DNA of 64,000 nucleotides from CAYUZU01 sp964448675 (GTDB lineage Bacteria; Planctomycetota; Phycisphaerae; UBA1845; Fen-1342): the NCBI GenBank assembly GCA_964448675.1, contig CAYUZU010000025.1, positions 14,486 to 78,485 of the forward strand. The letters are read 5' to 3'. Below, in pieces: positions 1 through 10,100 of this stretch; the stretch's first letter is position 1; each line of letters opens with the position of its first letter. The notes under the pieces were generated by a model. It made no database searches and had not been told where the DNA came from. It saw only the letters and a program-made list of their open reading frames with translations. The translations under genes were made by a program, and so were the position numbers.

Positions 1-102
1 ACCGCACCGGCCAAACGGTAGGACATCGCTCTGCGTTGTCCCGCAGCACACGGGTCTTGGCACACCTCGTCGCCTGGCACCTCATCACGCGGGCACCCGG
101 CC

Positions 103-1977
103 CTACCGCCAGATCAGTGTTCGCGCGTACGCGCTGCGCAGCTCGTTGAGCGTGTTGATCAACGCCGCCGCGGCACCGGGCTTCAGCTCGCGCTGTTCCA
201 CGCGCACCTGCCGCGATAGCGTCAGCTTGCCATCGGCCATGTTGACCGTCTGCTCGACCTTGCCCCACGGACCGGTGGTCGCCACGCGCGCCGGTTCGGC
301 CGTCAGCGACCAACCCGCCGGAGCCTTCACGGTCAGTTCGACCTGCTCCTCAAACGCGCCGCCGACCCACAACGCCGTCTCGCGCCGCGGCTGGTCCAGC
401 GGCAGGGGCACATCGACCAGGAAGGGGCCTTCGTCGGCGAGCCGCAATGCGCGGCTGTCCCCCACCGGCTCGAGCACCTCGTCGCCAGCCACCTCCGCCA
501 CCACGACGAACACCTGCGGCGCGAGGCGCTCGACGGTGTAGTCCTTCACCTCGACCCCCGGCAGCACCCGCCGGACCAGCGCCGCCACACGCCGCTTCTG
601 GGCCGCAGCCTCGCGCAGCGCCTCGGCCGACGCGAACAACCCGGTCGCCCGCAGCGTGAACGTGCCGCTGAGATGCCCTTCCTCGTCGATCTCGACGTCG
701 CCCTGCACGACGCAGCGGCTCTCATCCGCGTCGGTCCAGGCCGGCAGCGCGGTGTGCTGCAATGCGCCGTTCTCGAACCACAGCAGGGTGTGCCCGGCCC
801 ACCGGGCATCACGCATCAGCCGACCGTGGTGGGCATCCCAAATCTGCAATTCGCCGCCATCCTGCAGCAAAACCACGTACGCCGCGATCATGCTCCGCTG
901 CGGCGCTTCGTGATGAAACGCATGGTCCGCCGACAGGATGCCGGGCCGCACGTCCAGGTCGGCGGCACGCGCCAACGCCAGAAACGCCGCCGCCGCCTCG
1001 AATGGCAAGCCGTAGTGGCTGGCCATGACGTCGACCGCCTGCCGCGGCGTCGCCGGCCACCAGTCAACAGGAAACTCGACGAAGTTGAAGCGCTTGGCGA
1101 GGTGCTCGTGAATCGCGCGGAGCTTGCCCGCAGGCGTCCTGGCCTCCGCCGTCCACTTGTCGGCAAGCTCGCGAATCAGTGTCGAGCGGCTCGCGGCGGC
1201 CTGCTCGATCGGCCCCAGGCACGCCCGCAGCCAGCCCGCACCGACGTCGGCGGCGGTCGTGAACACGAGCCGGGGCGCGGCCAACTCCCACGGCTTGTGC
1301 TGCGGGTCGGCGGGCGCCGCGGGCAAATCACGGAATTCCCACTGCTGCCGCGTGTCGCTGCCGGTCGCCGTCTCTTCGACATTGCTGAGGGCCGCATGGA
1401 TCTTGCCGCCGGCTGGCACTTCGACGCTGATCACCCGGCGTTTGATCGGGTACGGCCCGGTCAATTGCAGGTCGGCGGCCAGGTGCGGACACGCACCGGG
1501 CCTGGCGGTGATGCGATACTCCACCTCGGTCACGCAGCCCGCCTCGAGCCCGCTCATGACGAGCAGGTGCTGGCGAATGTTCGCAAAGGCCGGCCAACCC
1601 TCCGACTCGCTCGGCGACACCTTGACGTGGGCGTAATCCGGCAGCTCGACGTAGCGTCCATCGGGCAGGCGCGTCCGCGCGGTGAGGATCTCGAGCTTGT
1701 CGTTGGCCTCGTTGTACGTAATCCGCGGATCACCCATGTCGCGAAAAACGCGCGGATTGTTCATGCGGACGTGCTTCTTCTCGTGATACACCGCGGCCCC
1801 GTCATCGGTCATCGACCAGTGCTGCTCCCACAACTCGATGACGGCATCGGGCCCCGCGTCCGTACCCGGCGACTGGGCAACGGCCACGGTCGCGAGGGCA
1901 CCAACCAGCGCGGCAAGACAAACCTGGCGGGCCGCGCAACCAATTCGATCCTGCATTGTTGAACTAACGCTGCGCAT
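103..1977 (-). CDS. Secreted DUF3857 / transglutaminase-like protein, catalytically degenerate
   Basis: About 624 residues. The start at 1977 (ATG) overlaps the stop of the upstream gene by a few codons, so the two are probably translationally coupled; an N-terminal hydrophobic stretch ending AAL..VAVAQS looks like a Sec signal. The first half resembles DUF3857 (beta-rich domain with an RLPDGRYVELPDYAHV-type segment) and the middle resembles a transglutaminase core (LRAIHEHLAKRFNFVEFP followed by an alpha-helical region). Where active relatives have G-x-C-K-D-K-A this protein reads YGLPFEAAAAF, so the cysteine position is Pro (about residue 325). The usual His position also looks lost, while an Asp (IWDAH) remains. 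It is probably a pseudo-enzyme partner of the next gene; the fold assignment is by eye, function unknown. Confidence 0.72.
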   Translation of the reverse strand: MRSVSSTMQDRIGCAARQVCLAALVGALATVAVAQSPGTDAGPDAVIELWEQHWSMTDDGAAVYHEKKHVRMNNPRVFRDMGDPRITYNEANDKLEILTARTRLPDGRYVELPDYAHVKVSPSESEGWPAFANIRQHLLVMSGLEAGCVTEVEYRITARPGACPHLAADLQLTGPYPIKRRVISVEVPAGGKIHAALSNVEETATGSDTRQQWEFRDLPAAPADPQHKPWELAAPRLVFTTAADVGAGWLRACLGPIEQAAASRSTLIRELADKWTAEARTPAGKLRAIHEHLAKRFNFVEFPVDWWPATPRQAVDVMASHYGLPFEAAAAFLALARAADLDVRPGILSADHAFHHEAPQRSMIAAYVVLLQDGGELQIWDAHHGRLMRDARWAGHTLLWFENGALQHTALPAWTDADESRCVVQGDVEIDEEGHLSGTFTLRATGLFASAEALREAAAQKRRVAALVRRVLPGVEVKDYTVERLAPQVFVVVAEVAGDEVLEPVGDSRALRLADEGPFLVDVPLPLDQPRRETALWVGGAFEEQVELTVKAPAGWSLTAEPARVATTGPWGKVEQTVNMADGKLTLSRQVRVEQRELKPGAAAALINTLNELRSAYARTLIWR

Positions 1978-3982
1978 GGGCACCCTCCAGTTCGCAGATC
2001 ACCACGTGATCGGCCAGCGCTTCAAACTCGTCCATGACTTCCTTGAAGTTGTCGTACTCGTCCGGCGGTACCAGCCACTTCTTCACGCGCAATTCGCAGG
2101 TGTAGCGGATCGCACCGGGCTGGTTGTCGAAGGTCAGCCGCAAGCCCGCCGCCGGCCCGTCGAGGTCGACCTCGGCGGGGAGGTTGGTCGGTGCCCACCC
2201 GGGCGGCAGCTTGATCGTCTCCTCGAAGTGCGCCAGCCGCGTCGCGAGCAGCGTCACGCCATACTTGCGCTCCTCGGGTTCGTTGGCCCGCAGCAGGTCA
2301 TACAAGGTGCGGTCACCAAACACCGTCTGCAGCATCGGCAGCTTGAAGTAGCGCCGCGCGCCGCCGCCCAGGGCATAGTTCGGCACCTCATAGTCGGCGT
2401 CGATGCGCAGCGGCTGCGAGAAGTCCTTCGGGTGCACGTAGGTCACATCGCGCACCTGCGCATTCGGGCTGAGCCGCTGAAACGTCTGCGCGAAGAAGTG
2501 CGGCCGCTCATCCGGGTGGGAGCGCGACAGGGTGCGGCGCAGCCGACCCTCCGGCGCGCCGCAGGCCTCCCAATCCAGAGAACCGGTGAGCTTGTTGTTG
2601 GACGCCAGCGTGCTCGTCGCGATCCAGCTCGCCTTGCACTGCTCGGGCGGGAAGTACGGCGACGTCGAGAGCTCCTTGCCTTCCGGCAGGCCATAGACAA
2701 CGTGCTGCCGCGGCTCGAGCGTGGACCAGTTGTCACGGCTGTCGGGCATCCAGGTCGGATCCAGCAGCTTCAGCGAACCGTCGGGCCAACGGATGCAGGT
2801 CACGGCGTGGTTGAACTGGTCCGCGGGGATCGGATCGACGCGCTGCCGGGCCATCGTCATGACCAGGAACGAATCGTACCCGGCGACCCGCAGCATCGTC
2901 ACGAGCATGCCCGCCTTGTCCTTGCACACGCCGCAACGGTCGTGGAACGTCTCGACGCTCTTGTGCACCGTGTAGCCCTCGCACATGCCGCGGCTGGTGC
3001 CGGCGTAGCGGATGTTCTCGGCGACCCAGTGGTTCAGCGCGGTGTACTTCTCCTCGTCGGTCTCCAGGCCGTCGATGATCTCGGCGACCTTCTGGCGAAT
3101 GGCGTCATCCGCGTCGAACTGCGGCTCGCTCACTTCGTACAGCCAACGGGCCTTGTCTTCCCAGGTCGGTAAGGTCGCCAGCAGGAGCTTCGGCGCGACG
3201 TTCGGCCAGGGCTCCTGGTGCGGCTCACCATCCAGCGGCGCGAGATCCGTGACCTCGAAGCTGTAGGTGATGTGCTCGTCATCGAATGTGACCGTCGGCC
3301 GCACCGCGCCGTTGTACATCTCGTATTGCAGCGGCTTGTCACGCGGCACCCGGACGGTGTAACGCTTACTCAGGATCGGATAGCCCGTTGTCCAGAAGTT
3401 GACCTGATCGTGCCAGTGCCCCTCCACCGGCGGCTTGAGCACCTCGCCGTAGGCGTTGCGCTCCGGCCCGCCGTCCTGACTGCTATCGAGGTAGGCGACG
3501 TTGAAGCCGGTCATGTCGCTGATGGTCTCGATGGCGTCGCCCACGGCCAGTGGCGGCAGCTGCACGAGGTACTGGCGCGTGCCCCAGAAGATGCTGCCGG
3601 CCGGCTCGGGCTGGACAACCGCGCGTTGCACCGGGATCTCCTCGACCGTGCCATCGGCGCGATACACGCGGACCGCGACCAGATCGAGGCGGTTCGTATT
3701 CGGGTCGAAACCGAACCGCTGCACGGCCTGCGCGCGGATGGCCGGCTCACGCAGTATCTTGAGCACCTGATGGCGCCGTGCCGTGCCGATCCCGTTGTCG
3801 CGGACCAGCACATCGGTCTCGTGAAAGACGACGACGGCATCGGCGTCGTGCGTCTCGGCATCGCCCGCGGCCTTGATCTTCGCGAAGATGGCCTCGGTGT
3901 GGGCGGGGGCCGCCGTCGCGGGCCCCGCGGCCGCTACAAGTAGAAAGACGAAAACTGCACAGAGACTGGTTCGATACGACAT
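1964..3982 (-). CDS. Secreted DUF3857 and transglutaminase-domain protein
   Basis: About 672 residues from the ATG at 3982. That start gives a clear signal peptide (MSYRTSLCAVFVFLLVAAAG) and has GGAG upstream; a longer frame to 4039 would add a non-signal leader. The N-terminal half is DUF3857-like (YRADGTVEEIPVQRAVVQ and PLAVGDAIE, an ordinary surface-protein module). The transglutaminase/papain-like core keeps all three catalytic residues: Cys353 in RCGVCKDKAGM, His392 in FNHAVTC and Asp408 in LLDPTW. Members of this family are exported proteins of Bacteroidetes and planctomycetes with mostly unknown substrates. It lies immediately upstream of, and overlaps, a degenerate paralogue, so the pair is likely co-translated. 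Confidence 0.85.
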   Translation of the reverse strand: MSYRTSLCAVFVFLLVAAAGPATAAPAHTEAIFAKIKAAGDAETHDADAVVVFHETDVLVRDNGIGTARRHQVLKILREPAIRAQAVQRFGFDPNTNRLDLVAVRVYRADGTVEEIPVQRAVVQPEPAGSIFWGTRQYLVQLPPLAVGDAIETISDMTGFNVAYLDSSQDGGPERNAYGEVLKPPVEGHWHDQVNFWTTGYPILSKRYTVRVPRDKPLQYEMYNGAVRPTVTFDDEHITYSFEVTDLAPLDGEPHQEPWPNVAPKLLLATLPTWEDKARWLYEVSEPQFDADDAIRQKVAEIIDGLETDEEKYTALNHWVAENIRYAGTSRGMCEGYTVHKSVETFHDRCGVCKDKAGMLVTMLRVAGYDSFLVMTMARQRVDPIPADQFNHAVTCIRWPDGSLKLLDPTWMPDSRDNWSTLEPRQHVVYGLPEGKELSTSPYFPPEQCKASWIATSTLASNNKLTGSLDWEACGAPEGRLRRTLSRSHPDERPHFFAQTFQRLSPNAQVRDVTYVHPKDFSQPLRIDADYEVPNYALGGGARRYFKLPMLQTVFGDRTLYDLLRANEPEERKYGVTLLATRLAHFEETIKLPPGWAPTNLPAEVDLDGPAAGLRLTFDNQPGAIRYTCELRVKKWLVPPDEYDNFKEVMDEFEALADHVVICELEGAHAQR

Positions 3983-4268
3983 GCCTGGTTTCTCCGGGAC
4001 TTTCCTGCCCAATTCCCCCGCACCGCCTTGGCTCGCCAATGCTCGGCTCGATGAGTTGTGCCAGTGTAGCAGAAACCGGGCCCGCGGCCAAAGCGTACCG
4101 GTCGCCCACGCCGCGGCAACAACACCAAACCCGCCGACCCACCGGCCAACTGAGACGTAACGATAGCCGGATGATTGTCGTCGGCGGGCCGCCTATACTG
4201 CGGGCGAGTCGCCCGCCCCCGGGTGCGTAGCGCGGGGCGTCCCGACCGCCTTGTCTCGCAGGGCAGCC

Positions 4269-4946
4269 ATGGACCAGACACCGCCCGTCTCCGCCAGACC
4301 GATGGACCCCGACGCCACGGCCCCGCTCACCGAGCATCAATACCTGCTGCTGCGCGAGCACGCCGCCGCCCGCCGCCCCATCCGCAGTGCCGCAACCACC
4401 GCCCGCGTCTCCGGCGTGACGATCCTGGCGATCGGCCTGTTCGGCGTCCCCTTCGCGATCTCGGGGCTGGTGTATTACGGCAGTCTCTACGGGCTGCTCG
4501 TGGTGGCGGCAATCTGCACGGTGGGCATGGTCGAACTCAAGGGCGCGGCCCGTTTCCGCCGGGCAGACCCCGGGGCGGCCACACTGCTGGGATGCAATCA
4601 GCTGGCGTTCCTGGCACTGATCATCGTCTACTGCGCAACCCGGATGATCCTCTTTTCGCCGGACGAATGGCAGAGCGTGCTGCAGTCGTCGCAGTTGTCG
4701 AGCGGCACCGCGGGCGATGCACGCGTCGCGCAGGCCACCAACGACCTGCTCGGCGACGCGGAAGCCCGAATCGGCCCGCTGCTCTCCCTGGCCGTATACG
4801 GGTTCTACTCGCTCGTGATCCTGCTCAGCGTGATCTTCCAGGGCGGGCTGGCAATCTACTACTTCACCCGGCGGCGCCACCTGCACGCCGCACAGCACGC
4901 CACGCCCGCGTGGATCAAACGGGTCTTCGCCGAAACCGGCGCCTGA
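4269..4946 (+). CDS. Multi-pass membrane protein of unknown function
   Basis: About 225 residues. The ATG at 4269 is preferred over an in-frame TTG at 4251. There are four clear hydrophobic segments: two close together (VTILAIGLFGVPFAISGLVY and LLVVAAICTVGM), one after a charged loop (LAFLALIIVYCATRMILF), and a C-terminal one (VYGFYSLVILLSVIFQGGLA). The tail is basic (RRRHLHAAQH) and would be cytoplasmic by the positive-inside rule. A soluble loop of about 60 residues separates the third and fourth segments. I recognise no family. It is convergent with the lipoprotein gene that follows, with six bases between the two stop codons. Confidence 0.7.
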   Translation: MDQTPPVSARPMDPDATAPLTEHQYLLLREHAAARRPIRSAATTARVSGVTILAIGLFGVPFAISGLVYYGSLYGLLVVAAICTVGMVELKGAARFRRADPGAATLLGCNQLAFLALIIVYCATRMILFSPDEWQSVLQSSQLSSGTAGDARVAQATNDLLGDAEARIGPLLSLAVYGFYSLVILLSVIFQGGLAIYYFTRRRHLHAAQHATPAWIKRVFAETGA

Positions 4947-4952
4947 CCGGCG

Positions 4953-5582
4953 TCAGCGGTCGGCGGCCGGATGGATGTAAGAGACATGCAGCCGCCGCTG
5001 CGGACCGACAGTCACGGTGGCGGTGCCGTCCGCAGAAACGCTGGCCAGCGTGCGGGTCAGCCGCGGATAGGCCGGCCCGGGGTCGCTGACTCCCGGCCAT
5101 TGCTGAATAATGCGGGTCAGGCCCGCGGCCACCCAGGCGTGAGCGTCGCGCACGGCCGCCTCGTGGTCGTCGGCGGTCAGGTCGTCGGCCACGGCGCGCA
5201 ACAGATCGATCGGACCCACGTCGCGAAAGCCGCCGGCCGCGGGGTCGATCGTGCCGCGCACGGTGTACGCGGCGCCGGCCGCCAGGATCGCGTCGCGCCC
5301 GCGCGCGGTGGCCTGGAACTTCGCATAGACGACCTGCAGCCGGTTGTACAGCAGCACGACCGCGTCGGTGCGGCCGAGCGCGTCCTGCTTCAGGAGACAC
5401 AGGCTGCGGCGTGTCTTGCGCGAGTCCTCCTCGGGGAATACTCGCTCGTAATCGCGCAAGGGCTGCCCGATTTCGATGCGTTCATAGCTCCACTGGGCAC
5501 AGCCCGCGTTCAGCAGACCGGCCAGAAGCAGCAGCGCCAGCCCGGCGGGCTGGCGGCAGCGAATCCGCGGCGGTGCATTCAT
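4953..5582 (-). CDS. Putative lipoprotein, unknown function
   Basis: About 209 residues starting at the ATG at 5582. The N terminus is a bacterial lipoprotein signal: basic start (RIRCRQ), hydrophobic core (LALLLLAGLL) and a lipobox-type NAGC, with the Cys as the likely lipidated residue. The mature part contains a region like a small-protein outer-membrane assembly lipoprotein (IEIGQPLRDYERVFPEED), then a mixed alpha/beta region and a C-terminal strand-rich end. The longer frame extending to 6035 is the shadow of the TPR gene on the other strand. No function is assigned; envelope location is likely. Confidence 0.68.
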   Translation of the reverse strand: MNAPPRIRCRQPAGLALLLLAGLLNAGCAQWSYERIEIGQPLRDYERVFPEEDSRKTRRSLCLLKQDALGRTDAVVLLYNRLQVVYAKFQATARGRDAILAAGAAYTVRGTIDPAAGGFRDVGPIDLLRAVADDLTADDHEAAVRDAHAWVAAGLTRIIQQWPGVSDPGPAYPRLTRTLASVSADGTATVTVGPQRRLHVSYIHPAADR

Positions 5583-5682
5583 GCGGGCATGATGGACAGC
5601 CGGCCGTGGCGGTGCAAGCCCGGGGCGGCAGCGCCAGAATCCGCAATCCGCGCGGAGAGGTCGTGCTGGCGGCTTGAACCGA

Positions 5683-5688
5683 TATAAT
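5683..5688 (+). promoter_or_regulatory. Candidate -10 element (TATAAT)
   Basis: A perfect TATAAT lies about 82 bases upstream of the TPR gene start in very GC-rich surroundings. I see no good -35 hexamer at 16-18 bases, so this is only a candidate. Confidence 0.35.
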
Positions 5689-5769
5689 TCACAGGTGCCC
5701 TGCGGCTGCGGAAGGTCGCCGTCATCGTCGGCGTGTCCGCGGCACGTGACGGGCAGAACAGGACGGTTT

Positions 5770-7071
5770 ATGCAACCCGAAGAGATTGAGGCCCTGCTCG
5801 ACCGCGCCAACGAGCTGTTGGAGGCGGGGAAGCCGGATGAGTCGCTGGCCTGCCTCGACCAGGTCGCGGATCGGATCCTCGATGCGGACAACCGGATCGA
5901 GTGGGGCAGCTTGCGCGCCTGGGCGCTGACCGAGATGGGGCGCGACCGGGAAGCGATCGAGATGCTCGACGACCTGCTCGAGGAATACCCGCAGTCTTCG
6001 CGTCTGCTCGGCACGCTCGGCGTCGTGCTGTCCAACAGCGAACAGCTCGAGGACGCTCGCGACGCGCTCGAGGATGCCGTGTTGTCCGCGCCGCACGACG
6101 AGGTCGCCGTCGCGAACCTCGCCCTGGTCTACGAGAAGCTGCGCGAGTATCGCCGGGCCGCCGAGCTCTACGAACGCTCGCTCGAGCTGGGCGCCGACAT
6201 CGACTGGGTCCTGCAGCGGCAGGCGTCGGTGCTGACCGAGCTGGGGCGCTATGCGGCGGCCAAGTCGGCGCTGAAGCGCTACCTCTCTCTGGTGCCGGAC
6301 GACGCGGCGCAGTGGATCGCGCTGGGCATCCTGCACAGCGACGACGAGGAGTTCGACCAGGCGCAGGCGTGCTACGCGCAGGCGGAGCAAGTCGATCCGG
6401 AGCTGCCGGCCCTGCGGCTGAACTGGGGTGTCACCGCGGTGCGGGCCGGCGACCTGAAGACGGCCTACAGCCAGTTGTCGCAGTTGCAGCAGATCGAGCC
6501 GCGGTCGACGCGCTGGTGGCTGCTGCGCGCGTTCATTCTCGAGGAGGAAGACGAGCTGGCCGCCGCCCGCGAGATCTACGACCGGATCCTGCGGCGGACG
6601 CGCTTCACCGAACGCAACGAGATGACCTACGCCCTCGAGATGGCGATGGATTTCTTCGCGCGGCACAAGCAGCGGCCGCGCTGCGTGCGGCTCATGGAAC
6701 GGGCCTATCGCGCGAACGCCTGCACCGTCGAGTTGTGCGAAGCGTATCGCGAGGCAACCGGCCACTACGTCGACAACGGCTTCTGGTTCAGTCTGATGCT
6801 GGAGGCGGACTACCGCAAGGGACTGTCGGAGATCCGGGAAGCGCCGGCGGACGGAACGCAGCGGTTCACACGCTTCGTGCGGGACTTCCAGGTCGTGGCC
6901 CGCGACCACGACGAGGCGATCGGTCTCGTGATGGACCTCGCCCGGCGCATGGGCGAGAGCAATCCGACCGTGCGGGAATTCCTCGCCCAGGAGCCAATCG
7001 AGAACACCCACACCGGCATCTACGAGGTCGAGGCCGACAGCTACGTGTTTGACGACAACCCGGCCGACTGA
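5770..7071 (+). CDS. Tetratricopeptide-repeat (TPR) protein
   Basis: About 433 residues from the ATG at 5770, preceded by an AGGA-type ribosome-binding site; the in-frame extension to 5674 is low complexity and unlikely. No signal peptide is visible, so it is probably cytoplasmic. From about residue 5 to 290 it is built of TPR-like helix pairs, for example ANELLEAGKPDESLACLDQV, LEDARDALEDAVLSAPHDEV and YRRAAELYERSLELGADIDW. The C-terminal third is acidic and does not show the repeat clearly. TPR proteins are scaffolds for protein complexes; the partner cannot be told from the context. Confidence 0.85.
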   Translation: MQPEEIEALLDRANELLEAGKPDESLACLDQVADRILDADNRIEWGSLRAWALTEMGRDREAIEMLDDLLEEYPQSSRLLGTLGVVLSNSEQLEDARDALEDAVLSAPHDEVAVANLALVYEKLREYRRAAELYERSLELGADIDWVLQRQASVLTELGRYAAAKSALKRYLSLVPDDAAQWIALGILHSDDEEFDQAQACYAQAEQVDPELPALRLNWGVTAVRAGDLKTAYSQLSQLQQIEPRSTRWWLLRAFILEEEDELAAAREIYDRILRRTRFTERNEMTYALEMAMDFFARHKQRPRCVRLMERAYRANACTVELCEAYREATGHYVDNGFWFSLMLEADYRKGLSEIREAPADGTQRFTRFVRDFQVVARDHDEAIGLVMDLARRMGESNPTVREFLAQEPIENTHTGIYEVEADSYVFDDNPAD

Positions 7072-7140
7072 CGTGCCGCGCACCAGGGCCGCTGCCCGCG
7101 CCCCCCTTCCACGCCATCACTGCCTCACTTCGTTACTGCG

Positions 7141-10100
7141 TCACTCCGTCACCTCTTCCTCCCGTCGCTGTTCGCCATTCGCCCGACACGCCGTCCCCAT
7201 CCGTGCGACGAACGGGTCGATGTCGCGCCAGTCGACGCGGCCATCCGCCGACACGTCGAGATTCGTGAACGGACAGGGCGGGCCCGGCTCGTCGAACAGC
7301 GCCTCCCAACCGGCGACGTTGTCGTTCATGCCCGCCACGAAGTGGTCAATGTCACGCCACGTCACGTACCCATCGCAGTTCGCGTCGCCGGGACAATCCG
7401 CCGGCACCGCCGGGGGCAGACCCCAGATCTCGATGTCGTCGATGTTCCAGCCGCAATACGTGACCGTCCCATCAGTCGCGCCCATCACCCAGCGGATGTA
7501 GACGGTCGACTGGCGATCAGCGACCGCCGAAACGTCGTACACGCACGGCACCCATGCCCCATCCCCGATCGCGCCGCCGTCGTGTTCCCAGACCGGTTCC
7601 CACGCCACGCCGTCGGTCGAGATCTCGATCCCGGCATGATCCCACGACGCCGCCTCGACCCCGAGCCAGCGCCAGAAGCGCAGCTCGGTCTGCACCAGCT
7701 CGCCGCAATCCAGCGCGGGCGTGGTGAGGTACTCGCGCGGCGTATAGTTCTCGTAGTCGCCGGCGAGGTTGTAGCCATAGACGTTGGTCCCCGTGAAACC
7801 GGCCGTCGGATCAGGCGGGCCGAACGCCCCGCCAGCACCCAGCGGCTGCCCGAACGCCCAGTCGCCCTCGCAGGACCAGCCCGGATCACCGTCCAGCGAG
7901 AACGCGTAAGCCCGCTGTGGCCCGCCCACCGTCACCGCGACCGTGGCGGCATTCGACGTCCACGTCGCGTCGGCCGCCTCGTAGTCGAACGTCGCGGTCA
8001 GCGTCTCGTCGTAAGGCGGGTGATAACGCACGGTGTCCTCGCCCGCCGCCAGTGCGTGCGGCACGGCCACAATCTGCGTGTCGCTGGCGCCGTAGAGCTG
8101 CCCCTGCGCGGGCAACGTCAGAATCGTGTACACCAGCGGGTCGTCCTGCGGGTCGCTGGCATTGAGCGGCACATCCACCACCACACTCGTCGGCGTCGTG
8201 ACGTGTACGTCGTGCGCCACCGGATCCCAGTCCGGCCCGCCCATCGTCAACAGCACGGCCGCTACGTTCGAAGGCCCACCCGCCGGCGGTGCGCCGCCAT
8301 CATCCACCTGAAACGTGAACTCGTCCGACCCCCAGTAGCCCGCCGCAGCGTCAATCAGCACCTCGTTGCCGAACTCGGCCAGCGTATACGGCACCTCGGT
8401 AATCGGCCCCACCAGCGGATCATGAAGCACCGCGTGCAGCGGCAGGCTCAGCACGGTGTAAGACAAGGCCCCCGGCGGATCAGGCAACCCGTCATCCGTC
8501 GCCACGAGCGCGACCGTCGCCGACTGCCCCACCGCGGTGCTGGCAAACGTATCGACGGCCCCCGGCGGCCGCGGCAGGCATTCCCCCAGCCCCGTCAGGT
8601 CTGTCTCGCGGAACAGCGGTGACAGCCCGCCGCCAGCCGACAAGCCGACAAGCCCGTCCTCAGCCGCGACACTGAGGTAGCTCAGTACGACGCGCCCATC
8701 GTAGAACATCTCGACCTGGAACGTGTTGTCACCGCCTTCGCCGTACTCCGGCACGCCCTCGAACGTCACCGCGACGCGGTCTTCGAGCTGCCGCCACGAC
8801 ACCTGCCCGGCCCACCCCAGGTCGAAGTCGTCGAACAACGCCGAGATGCGCGGCTGCTCGAAGTGCTCGCCGAGCGACTCTGTCATGTCGATATCGCCCG
8901 CCTCGAACGTGATGTAACCGTTGCTGCCGACATAGAACGTGGCGTAGTGCACGCCGTAGAGCGGCACCGTCGCCCCGTCCGCGAGCGACACCTGCTGGTA
9001 ATCATCATCGGACAAGCCGATGACCTGCCCGCCCGCGGGGTCGGTCGGCAGCGCATCGATCGCCTCGACGCACCCGACATAGTGGTCGACGCCACCTACC
9101 GGCGCGAACATCAGCTTGTGCCCCGCAAGATCGTTGTCCGTCTGGAAGAGCTCCGTGTAGAGCTCCGGCTCGTCGGGCGTGGTGACGCTGAAGCACGCCC
9201 CCTCATTGTCGGCAATCGCGATGTTGCCGGCCACGTCCGCGACGCGCACCTTGAAGAAGTACGCCACATCGTCGTCGAGCCCCGTAATCAGCACGTTGTG
9301 CATCGCCGCGGTGTGCGTGCCAAACGCCAGCTCACCGAGGACGGCGCAGTCCGTCCCCCACGGCACGATCACCGACGTGGGCTCGCTGGTCTGCACGGCG
9401 ACCACGGCGCTGCGCGCGGTCAACTCGGCGACCTGAACGTCTTCAACCACTGGCGCTACACAATCCACCACAGCCGTGTCGACGACCGTCGCCGGCTCGC
9501 CGCGGCCCGTATCGGCATCTTCGTACGTCAGTGTGACCGTATCACCCGGGGCCACCAGCAGCACCCCCGGCGCGTCCACCTCCGCCAGCGGCACGTTGCC
9601 CAGAAATGCCGCCGACTCGGCCATCGTCTCCGACAAGACGACGTCTTCACCCGCCGGCTCCGAGGTCGACGCAATGTTCACGGTGACCGTATCCACCACG
9701 TCGTCGCTTGTGTTCAGGTCGCAATCGACCACGCGCAGCGTCGCCGTCGCCTCACACCCATACCCGACGCGGTCGAGCTCCGCCGTACCTGCCGACGAAC
9801 AGCTCGCCATAAACGGCGTCGCCGCCAGCGAAAACGGCTGCGGCCCCTCCGGCACGTCGTGGCCGACCACCTGCACACGATAGGCCCCCGGCAGCGGAGC
9901 GGCGATCACGACCTGCTCGATGTTGTTCACGCGATCCGGCCCCGTGCGCACGGCCGGCGTGTCGGGCTGCGCGGGATCCAGCGTCCACGGGTAATGCACC
10001 TCCCCCGCCGGGTCGATCACGCGCAGGTCGAGATCGTTGACCAGCGCCGGGCTCACGTTCGGCGTCGCCGGCACGTCGTCCCAGGCCAGCGTCACCTTGA

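Noticed and set aside
673..1962. Long open frame on the plus strand opposite the first transglutaminase-like gene
   Set aside because: Arg/Pro/His-rich product, no ribosome-binding site or known family, and fully antisense to a well-supported gene; typical of high-GC mirror frames.
4953..6035. Longer lipoprotein frame starting at 6035
   Set aside because: The extra 150 codons overlap the TPR gene on the other strand and put the lipobox far from the N terminus.
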